A stretch of 64,000 bases of DNA. It comes from Volutella citrinella. Lineage: Eukaryota > Ascomycota > Sordariomycetes > Hypocreales > Nectriaceae. Within the stretch, counting starts at the first letter, position 1. The number at the start of each line of letters is the position of its first letter. The stretch covers positions 434,001-498,000 of the forward strand of contig JAWZSP010000005.1 in assembly GCA_034401135.1 (NCBI GenBank), given 5' to 3'. The position numbers were made by a program, and so were the translations under genes. The notes beneath the pieces are model-generated. The model saw nothing but the letters and a program-made list of their open reading frames with translations, was not told the DNA's origin and ran no database searches. Below, piece after piece: positions 55,935-64,000 of this stretch.

Positions 55935-56613
55935 TGTGTATTGAGGCGATGAAGAAAAAAGCGACTTTTGAAAAGGAGTGAATAGAAGCCGTAACTTTGA
56001 GGGAACAGTACGGGTCAAAAACATCGTGTGTAGACGGACATTGGCGCCCCCGGGTGCTCCCCTGGACTCAGGAGCAGTTTTACCCTCCCAGATCGGATCA
56101 AATTAGTAATGGAATGGCTCCTCACATCAACATCATCCCGGGTAACGCTCCCGGTTGCACGATGACAATTGGTTGCGTTCAAAAGAGGAAATGGGGTGGC
56201 GGGTTGGGGTAGAAAGGGTCCGTGATAGGAAATTCCCGCTTCAGGAAATGACGGGGTAGAAAATGTTGCGTCTCCATATATTTACGGAGTACCAGATACG
56301 GCTGAGGGGAACACGCTACTCTTGGCCTACTATCAATAATGGATCAAGCCGTTTGGCTTTCCATTGGAGGGGCAGGAGATGTGTGATGATGACAGGCATG
56401 GTCATTGAAACAAAAGATAAAGCTGGGCTGATAGATGCGGATCTCTCACATGGCGCGGTCACTTATTCATTTGAGCCACGGACCCACCGATATCTGGCAA
56501 TGTAAAGGTTGGAGTCGACTCCAGTTCCCATGAGACAGATCTGTAGTGATAGATTCGCTTGCATTAATACCAGACGGCTCGTCTATAGCAATGATCACTC
56601 TTCCACCTGATCG
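55935..56613. other. Promoter region of the LamB-like gene, 679 bases
   Basis: It holds three GATA-type motifs: TGATAG at 56223-56228, AGATAA at 56415-56420 and TGATAG at 56429-56434. The right end is the 3' flank of the Rieske gene. No ORF with support. Confidence 0.5.
56415..56434 (+). promoter_or_regulatory. Paired GATA motifs upstream of the LamB-like gene
   Basis: AGATAA at 56415-56420 and TGATAG at 56429-56434 lie 9 bases apart, about 480 bases from the LamB-like ATG. Closely spaced GATA pairs are typical of AreA-controlled promoters. A further copy is at 56223-56228. Confidence 0.4.
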
Positions 56614-57293
56614 CTAGCCAATCTTCTGCTTCCGCCTAACCCACACCTCCTTCTCCACGTTCTCCGCCCCATCTCCCCCATTTTCCGTCGTGGGACTAGG
56701 GCTCTTCACGTCGCGCAACTGAACATCCCATAGTTGCAGCTTGTAGTTTGCCCGATCCGCGTTTCCGGTGAACATGTCAAACGACCAGCCATGCATGGGA
56801 CACTCCACTCCAGCACTGAGTCTGACGCCAAAATCTTCAATGTCAAAGGGCAATAGGGAGGTTAGCAGCCTGTGAACAACTCTGGGGCCAAGAAATTGCC
56901 TACATGGCCCTCTGAAAGGGGGTATGACGAATGAGGACATTTCTAGAACGAATTGTAAGTATTCGCCTGTTTTTCGGATTCTTGCACGCAACAACTTACG
57001 TGGTCCATGGCATGGAACTTGCCCCGGTACTGAAAAATCATAACCTGGTCCTTGATGCTCCGCCTCTCCTCGTCAGTTATGTGGTCACTGTTTTCGAGAT
57101 CTAGCACGTCTTTCGCCACAGAACTGTCATCTTTCGAAATGTAAAAGACCTTGCAGCCCTTTATCTCCTTGCCATTGCAAAGCCGAGTCTCTGAGAGCTT
57201 ATCGTAGCCCTCGGTGTCTGGGAAGGACGAGGTGAGGCCGACGTAGGCCCACCCTACGTCGGGTCGCGTAAATGCTGCCCTGATAAATTGCAT
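56614..57293 (-). CDS. Small Rieske-type [2Fe-2S] protein
   Basis: Three exons (57000-57293, 56904-56942, 56614-56850) give 189 residues. Both halves of the Rieske site are present: CPH (Cys100, His102) in the 39-base exon 2, and CPMH (Cys128, His131) in exon 3, in KCPHSSYPLSEG and GVECPMHGWSFD. The first 90 residues are a charged N-terminal part. There is no catalytic oxygenase domain, so this is a stand-alone ferredoxin-like protein of the NirD/small fungal Rieske kind, probably an electron donor or structural partner. Intron 1 is canonical. Intron 2 only restores the family sequence (EG-H-PFDIEDFG) if it ends in TTG instead of AG. Using the nearest AG brings an early stop. The gene lies behind lamB on the same strand. 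Confidence 0.7.
56851..56903 (-). other. Apparent GT-TG intron in the Rieske gene
   Basis: 53 bases, donor GTAGGC, branch site GCTAAC about 14 bases before the end, terminal dinucleotide TG (CTATTG). Removal restores a continuous Rieske fold. The other AG (CACAG at about 56872) leaves the frame wrong and a stop follows. Confidence 0.5.
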
Positions 57294-58638
57294 CCTGCCG
57301 CTTTGCCTGCTATGAAGAGAGTGATGGTCCCTCCGTTCGAGTTGGCCACCTGTTCTGAGTCAGAGATTTGCCGCTTCAATCTCTTCGCCAACACTAATTG
57401 CTCTATCAGCAAGCGGGTACGTCCCGTGATATGTCACGTGATGACAGATCTTTCCTTCGACTGAAGAGTCCCTGATGAGACACCGTCATGAGCTGAAATA
57501 AAACTGGCACAGAAGTTTTCTACCCGTCACTCCCCTATCCAGTACCGCAGTGATATTTATATCCAGCTGCACGACTGGCTACAATTGAAGCTTTAGGGTA
57601 GTGGGCTGCAAGACGCTGGTGTGTCCAGGATACATAAAGACGAAAGACTACTGTAGCGGGTAGAATATACTAGGAGTCTTTGGCGCATTAATAAAGCTTG
57701 AATTGTTCCTACGGTTTTTCTGTTGCCGTTTATACAAACCTCCCCTCGGCTCAGGCTACGGATGATGTAGCTGTTTGCCTATAGACACCTTTAAGGAGAA
57801 TAGCATCTATTGACGCCACGAGACACAGCCAGTAACTCCCAATTTGTTATTCTGAGGAGCTTTCAATAGTAACTACACAACTAAAGAACTCTAGTTGAAG
57901 GTTCGACACCATCAACTTGAATGCGCCTTCTCGGATGTCGACCGTGATGTGGGAATAGTCATACGAGCACCTCAGCAACCCCAAGCTCAAAACATAAGCT
58001 TATGCGGCCCCAGAAATCACCCCATCCATCAACGCAATTCTTTCTTCTTGTCCTGAGTCACCCCATATTCGGACCCGCGTTTGTCTCGTGCGGAAGCGAT
58101 TCCATTACGTTGCGATTGCAAACCGCCCCAGCATAACGTCTCCACTTGCGGGCCTTGCTCATGTCCGCGCCTCCTCGCGAGCCAGATTTCACAGCGGAAT
58201 AAATGAAGAAAAAGACACAGAAAGTTTGCCCGTGCCATCACGCGCTGATACTTTTGGGCATTGCTTCGCGCATGCGCCGTGGCTGAAACGCTGTCGCGGT
58301 GGATGCCGGGTGCGGGTTTGCCTCGCGACGCGCTAGCGAAAAGCTTCACTAATGGAATCCATCGAGAAGGCGAAAAACAGAGTAACACGGGTCTTCGAAT
58401 CATCTGGGGGAACAAATTTTTTCCCCATCCTCCTTGTTTTTGAATGACTGATCCAATTATGACTCCTTGGCCGGTCTCGCACTCTTGATCGCTTGTCCCT
58501 TTTGCATACGACTCGCCCACTTGATTCGCCAGCCACTGGTCTCTCGCTCTCTTAGCACGCACATGGCGTCTTGACTTTTACGACAACCTTGCTTTTTGGT
58601 AGTGTCTGGGGTGTACAACTCCCCCTGCGGTTCCCAAA
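57294..58638. other. Intergenic, 1345 bases, divergent
   Basis: Promoter region of the Rieske gene (minus) and the AAAP transporter (plus). The minus-strand frame at 58029-58562 has no family-like sequence. No RNA gene or repeat seen. Confidence 0.5.
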
Positions 58639-60123
58639 ATGAACGACAAAATATCCAAGGCGCCGGCTCACGGCATTTCGGATAGCGAGAAGGAGGAGCT
58701 GCCCACCCAGAGCCGGACACCTGGGGAGGCGCCCTGCCAAGTCGCTCTCGGCGATACAGTCGAGGAGATCCACGATGCGCGGCTGAAACGCATCGCCGCT
58801 GAGGGAGACGCCCATTTTCATCGCCTGGGGTGGAAACGCCTGGCTGTTGTGACGACTGTTGAGGCCGTCGCGCTTGGTGCGCTGAGTTTGCCCGCCGCGT
58901 ACCACACGCTGGGCATGTTCCCGGGCGTCTTCTTGACCATTGCCCTGGGCCTGATCTCGACTTTCACTAGCTACATCCTCGGCCAGGTGAAGCTTCAGTA
59001 TCCACACATCTCGCATTATGCCGACGCTGGACGACTTCTCATGGGCCGATGGGGCTATGAGCTTTTCGGCTCGGCGCTGGTCTTTGCTCTCATCTTCGTC
59101 GTCGGCTCACATGCACTGACTGGCAGCATTGCCCTGATGACGATTCACGGAGGCAACGTCTGTTCCATGGTCTTTTCGGCCGTGTCGGCCGTTATTCTTC
59201 TTCTGCTGGCCATCCCGCCGTCTTTTGCCGAAGTCGCGATTCTTGGTTACATCGACTTCGGTTCTATTGTTGCGGCTATTGCCATCACCATCATTGCAAC
59301 GGGCATTCAAGCAAACAATTCTGACGGCGGTCTTGGTAGCGTCGAGTGGTCTGCTTGGCCCAGGGATGACTTGACTTTTACTCAAGGATTTGTCGCAGTC
59401 AGCAACATCATCTTCGCCTACAGCTTCGCGATTGGCCAGTTCTCCTTTATGGATGAAATGCATACGCCAAAGGATTACATGAAATCCATCTGGGCGTCTC
59501 TCATTACCCAGATTTCTATCTACACACTGACTGGCGCGCTGTGCTACGCTTTCATCGGCCCCGTCGTCAAATCCCCGGCCCTTCTATCTGCTGGAGCCGT
59601 CATCTCAAAGGTCGCCTTTGGAGTCGCCCTACCCGTTATCTTTATTTCTGGCTCCATCAACTCTACTATTGCCGCTCGATACATTCATGGGCGAATTTTC
59701 AAGCATTCGATCCTTCGATTCATCAACACGCCGATGGGTTGGCTAAGTTGGTTGGGGTTGATTACTGGCTTCACGATCCTGGCGTGGATCATCAACGAAG
59801 CCATCCCAATCTTCACCGACATTCTGTCACTGGCCGCAGCTCTATTCGTCTCCGGGTTTTCCTTTTGGATTCCGGCAGTCATGTGGTTTATGCTGCTTTG
59901 CAAAGGCAGCTGGTACTCCCGCCAGAACATCGTAATGAGCATTGGAAGCATCATTTCCTTCATTGTCGGCGTCGCCGCCTTGGTTCTGGGAACCTACTCA
60001 AGTATTGTTGATATTGTGAGTCTTCTGTTTCTGGAATATAAAAGGGAGTTTAGCTAACAGTTGCAGATTGATCACACTACTCACGATGCGACGCACAAGC
60101 CGTTCACCTGCAGAGCCTCTTGA
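58639..60123 (+). CDS. AAAP-family amino-acid transporter (Avt/N-amino-acid-transport type)
   Basis: Two exons (58639-60015, 60067-60123) give 477 residues. A soluble N-tail of about 70 residues ends at FHRLGWKRLAVVTTVEAVALGALSLPAAYHTLGM, which is the first helix with the AAAP pattern G-x-LSLP. About 11 membrane segments follow. The helix-6 region NIIFAYSFAIGQFSFMDEM and PKDYMKSIW match fungal AAAP members with neutral or general amino-acid specificity. Exon 2 adds a short hydrophilic tail (IIDHTTHDATHKPFTCRAS). The intron acceptor TTGCAG is used; the nearer AACAG lies too close to the branch site. Located in the lactam-like cluster, it may import the substrate or the resulting amino acid. 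Confidence 0.87.
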
Positions 60124-60811
60124 TTGTTATTGCCGTGGCGCGAATTGGCTGCAGGGGTTGTAGAGACCCACGCCAAGACGCCACGAGAGCTAGCGGATGC
60201 CGACTTCCGAAGGCATCTATTCCAAATCCGAGCTAGACAGAGATTTGTTAGGGCGTTTATTATTCCCGACAAGTCCCAGACAAATGAAGGTTGCACATTG
60301 GAGATGAATGGTTTGGTGTTATTCCCGCCAACAGAGGATTCGGGCGCTGTATTATTTGTCAGAAGTGACGGCCACATGGATATGGCGGGTAAACAATTAA
60401 GCGGGCGTTTGCATCGCGATTGTATCCTCAGTACCAGCATTCGTATCATGAACGTGTTCTAATTCTCGTATTTTGTGGAATGTGGTATCCTGCATGGCGC
60501 ACATGCAAAAGCTAAGGGCTAATGGGTTCGCAAGAGGAACCATGCTATCCAACATCTACCAGCTCCCCACCATTGCTCAGCATGTTCTCTTCATCAAGAT
60601 AAGACCCACCCGGAATACCAAACCCGTTTGCCGAGGACATGAATTGTGGGGGGCGAGATTAGTTTAGCAAAATGTGCCAATTTACCCGATCATCGGACCC
60701 CCACCCCCCCGAAGCTGATGATCAATCAATTTCAACGATGAGTCCTTCCTGTGACTCTTAACAGTTGCAACCACACCAGTCATTCCGCCTCGGGCTGGAT
60801 GGGAGAAGACA
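60124..60811. other. Intergenic, 688 bases
   Basis: 3' flank of the AAAP transporter and promoter of the monocarboxylate-type transporter. No gene seen. Confidence 0.45.
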
Positions 60812-62340
60812 ATGTCTCAACAACATGAAAAGAGCGACGCAGACGTCCAGCAGCGCCTCGAGGAGCAGCCGGACCCATGCCGACAGCCCGAAGCCGACGC
60901 AGAAGCGCCAAGCGTCATGGAGGAAGAGATTGAGGACGAGAGGCCGAACGTGCTAGGCCGCATCCTCAGCCGGGTTATTTCCACGGCCAGCGAACCCGGG
61001 CCTCCCCCCGATGGTGGATGGGCAGCCTGGCTGCAATGTGAGTCTTGATCTTCTCAGCGAAAGCATCCGCAAGAGCCAGTTTTTAACCTCGTGGTTCGTG
61101 CTCAACAGGCATCGCCGCCCATCTGGTGATTTGCAACAGCTGGGGCTTCATCAACAGCTTCGGAACTTTCCAGACCTACTACCAGGATATTCTACCCGAG
61201 CAGAAGCCTTCTGACATCTCATTTATCGGTTCAATCACCGTCTTCCTGCTCTTCTTCCTCGGCACGTTTGCAGGGCGACTCACCGACGCGGGATTCTTCC
61301 GTCCCATCTTCTTCGTCGGAATCCTGTTCCAGATTGGCGGCCTCATTGCGACGTCATTCTGCACCAAGTACTGGCACTTTCTGCTCGCCCAAGGTCTCTG
61401 CATCGGTATCGGTAACGGCTGTTTGTTCTGCCCGGCGCTTGCTCTGCTGTCCACCTACTTTCTCAAGAAGCGAGCCATTGCCATTGGAATCGCTGCCTGC
61501 GGGTCAGTGACTGGCGGCATTGTCTTCCCTCTAATGGTCCGACAGCTGCTTCCTCAGATAGGGTTCCCATGGACAATGCGAGCAATTGCTCTGGTGCAGT
61601 TTGCTACAATCCTCACTGCCAACGCGCTGAGCAAGCCACGAGTGAACCCCCGGAAGCAGGGCCCCATCATCGAGTTCCAGGCTTTCAAGGAACTCGAGTA
61701 CACCTTTTACGCTCTAGCTGCATTTTGCGTGAGTCAGAGATCTCTGTTCATTTATTGCCCAATACTAACGTGTGTGCTTGATTAGTTCTTCTGGGGAGTC
61801 TACTTCCCATTCTACTACCTCGCTTCCTTTTCACGAGAAGCCATCAAGGAACCATTTTCCTTCGAAGGTTCACTCAACCTGCTGCTCGTTTTGAACGGAG
61901 TAGGAGTAGTTGGACGACTCATTCCCAACCAGCTCGCTGATCGTGTTGGTGCCGTCAACGTATTCATTCCTACCTGCGCAATCACGGCAGTCCTGGTCTT
62001 CTGTTGGATGCGGGTAGACTCACGACCAGGCCTCTACGTGTGGAGCATCTTTTATGGAATATTCTCTGCGGGTATCCAGGCATTGTTCCCTGCTGCGCTG
62101 TCGTTCCTGACGACGGACCTGCGGAAGATTGGTGTCCGGATGGGAATGGTATTCACGATTGTGTCTTTTGCTGTCTTGACTGGCCCCCCTATCGCAGGCG
62201 CCATCAAGAACAAGACGGGAAGTTACACGGGATCCCAGGCGTTTGCTGGTACAGCCTTGGCAGCTGGTACGGCATTTTTGGTAGCATCAAAGGTGGTGAG
62301 CATGCACAAAACAGGTAAAGGGTGGAAGGGCAAAGTGTAG
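60812..62340 (+). CDS. MFS monocarboxylate-porter-like transporter (Mch type)
   Basis: Three exons (60812-61037, 61109-61728, 61786-62340) give 466 residues. PPPDGGWAAWLQC right before helix 1 is the conserved MCT signature (D-G-G-x-A/G-W). WGFINSFGTFQTYYQ is the second MCT block, followed by about 12 helices with a shortened central loop (RVNPRKQGPIIEFQ) and GVVGRLIPNQLADRVG in helix 8/9. Yeast Mch proteins carry this signature; some move riboflavin or other organic acids, others are unassigned. The acidic N-tail (EEQPDPCRQPEADAEAP) is soluble. It closes the catabolic cluster on the same strand as the AAAP transporter and could export or import an organic acid. Substrate unknown. Confidence 0.87.
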
Positions 62341-62583
62341 GCCAGTTGCTGGAGAACAAAACAAAATTGCATAGCACCTTGAACATTATGGAATCAAATA
62401 AGCAGCTTATCCTAATGATAGTGACAACTTCAACAATAAGCCCCTACTTCTCCATGGGAAATGCCGAGTAAAGTCATGAGATTTGCTCGTTACTTCTATT
62501 CGCACTGACAAGTGATCAAAGGGAAAACTCCATACAAAGACTCTGGCATAACCTCCAGCTTGTGGGCTATAGAGCTGGATCAT

Positions 62584-64000
62584 TCACTGATCTAAACTTG
62601 GAGGCACAGTAGATATCTCACTTTCAGTATCCGAGAACCAAAAGACCAGAGTTCCTTCCATGGGAGAGCAGGTCCACGTAGAAATAGTGGAAAGGCCACC
62701 ATGATGATCATGAGCGAATTCGTGGCCTCCACGAACTATGGATAATCGCCTGGGTGGACCGGGACGTTCATCAAGATGCACTCCATGATTGCAATAGCAG
62801 AGTCTCGTCGGGGCTGAGTACGATGTTACTGGGTCGAGTCCAAGGCGGCAGTTGCCCAGGGCTCTTTGAGCACCATTTTCATAGTCAAGCAACAGAGCTT
62901 TGGTGAAACCAAATCTCCGATCACTGAAGACCTGGAGGCGCGTTACTCCCCCTAGTGGAGCTGATGAGAAATTCGCATGAACCAGGGCATGGATCTGCGG
63001 CCTTCCTAGGGCTGGTGGTGTCCCCGTGGAGCTTTCCTCAGGGGCTGAAGGATACGCTCCAACAGCTGTGGCTGGTCCAATCGGCGCAACATTATACCAA
63101 AAAAGGGTTGGACAAGGTTGGCTAAGAACTTGCGAGGTTGTTCCTGATGTGTAATGTGGACCGAGGGCAACATCGCCAGCCAACTCGGTGCGGACCTGTT
63201 ACATGTCAGTGAACATAACGATTAAAAGGAGATAAGGTTGCACAAACTATGAAACATGGCTTTTGCGTCAAATTCCTAGCTCCTTGAATCTTCAACCGGA
63301 CTCCCAGTGATGTAATCTTGTCCCCTTTCGGCAGAGGGAGATATATCCAGAGAATGGTTTCTTGGCGGCGCTTCGAGAGCTTTCGAAATGTTGTCCGCGC
63401 ATCGGGCGTCGTCGGGGAGTGTGCGTGAACGGCGAATAGTTTACAGAATCCAAAGAAAAAGGTGAGACCTGTTATATCATGGAGATGGACTGTCTTTAAT
63501 CGCGATTGCTGAGGCAGTGAGCCACAAACCCCGCAGTCTTGTAATGCAGGGGGATTCGGTATATCCCAGATGTGAAACCCGTTGACGGGATTGGATAACT
63601 CGAGGAAAGGTATCCCATACTGGTTCAAATTAGCGTCGAACCATATTTGATCGGGTGGTTCGTACCTTGAAGTGCACAATGACATCTTTGACCTGATCCT
63701 CGTGCTGGGTTACGTACGCGGTAGCATCTGAGCACACTTGCCGGTAGGGCGACAGTTCGTGTAGTCTTTCAATCTTTTCGATACCCCAGAAATCCAGAGT
63801 CATAAGAATAATAGGCGGACGGTCCTCAGCTGGCAGACGAACCAGCGCTCCTCCTCTCTCCCATGTAGAAATGGCGCAAAGCGACACGTACCCATCGAGG
63901 ACTGGTGTCTCTGCAGCCACGAGGATCCTTGACAGATCCCTACCAAACCCTAGGGCCAACGTGTACCGCCAGAACGTGCTGTTTTCGGATTGTGCCTGTA
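62584..64000 (-). CDS. Unknown protein, three exons seen, 5' end outside window
   Basis: Exons 63666-64000 (open to the right edge), 63248-63619 and 62584-63195 join in frame to about 440 residues. No family recognised. Exon 1 begins SENSTFWRYTLALGFGRDLSRILV and reads as a beta-rich soluble region. Exon 2 has NGFHIWDIPNPPALQDCG and paired Cys (DCGVCGSL), then LPLPKGDKITSLGVRL. Exon 3 continues VRTELAGDVALGPH and later RLQVFSDRRFGFTKALLLDYENGAQRALG, which is like the repeated beta-propeller or jelly-roll parts of large fungal F-box/unknown proteins. No membrane segment or signal is visible. Introns are GTACGA...CCAG and GTTTGT...ACAG, the second a less usual donor. Missing 5' sequence may carry an F-box or other domain. 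Confidence 0.6.

Noticed and set aside
57895..57911. tRNA B-box-like sequence GGTTCGACACC
   Set aside because: The flanking bases do not form a T-arm stem of five pairs, and no A-box or acceptor stem lies at the right distance.
58029..58562. Minus-strand 177-codon frame
   Set aside because: Lies in the divergent promoter of the Rieske and AAAP genes; basic and random-looking.

Overview
The window is nuclear DNA of a filamentous ascomycete (Pezizomycotina). Genes are split by introns of about 45-90 bases with GT...CTAAC-like...AG signals. Families are typical of moulds: Zn(II)2Cys6 and C2H2/fungal-domain regulators, a Thr/Pro-rich GPI wall protein, MFS and APC permeases, and a giant DUF3638-type protein. 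Gene content and base composition fit a Sordariomycete, possibly Hypocreales; that is an inference, as no marker gene is present. I see no rRNA, convincing tRNA, transposon or CRISPR array.

Layout. 0-10 kb: 5' end of an adenylyl cyclase-associated protein (minus), a SET-domain protein (minus), a formate/nitrite-type channel (minus), a small F-box-like Cys-rich protein (plus) and a type II membrane glycosyltransferase (plus). 10.5-19.9 kb: one gene for a protein of about 3,090 residues (minus), interrupted by a one-base frame change at a run of eight G. 21-24 kb: a small protein ending in a Ste18-like prenylation tail (minus) and a four-exon SAM methyltransferase (minus). 24-26.6 kb is gene-poor. 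26.6-30.1 kb: a large repeat-built GPI wall protein.

30.5-38.5 kb looks like an amine-use module: an APC permease (minus) and a peroxisomal-type copper amine oxidase (plus) share a divergent promoter with GATA motifs and an inverted repeat, and a Zn(II)2Cys6 regulator (minus) converges on the oxidase. 39-44.5 kb holds a capsule-type glycosyltransferase, a CECR5-like HAD hydrolase and an aldo-keto reductase.

45.7-62.3 kb is the most interesting part. It has a four-module biotin enzyme (biotin carboxylase, KipA/PxpC, KipI/PxpB, biotin carrier) without the amidase domain of urea amidolyase, a C2H2 regulator, an MFS transporter, a LamB/YcsF (PxpA) protein, a small Rieske protein with an apparent GT-TG intron, an AAAP amino-acid transporter and a monocarboxylate-type MFS transporter. 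Together these look like a fungal lactam or 5-oxoproline utilisation cluster: uptake, biotin-dependent carboxylation, ring opening and its own regulator. The window ends in a three-exon gene of unknown function that continues beyond the right edge.

Gene models with introns were built by hand from splice signals and reading frames. In every complete model the exon sum is a multiple of three, except the giant gene, which has one base too many.
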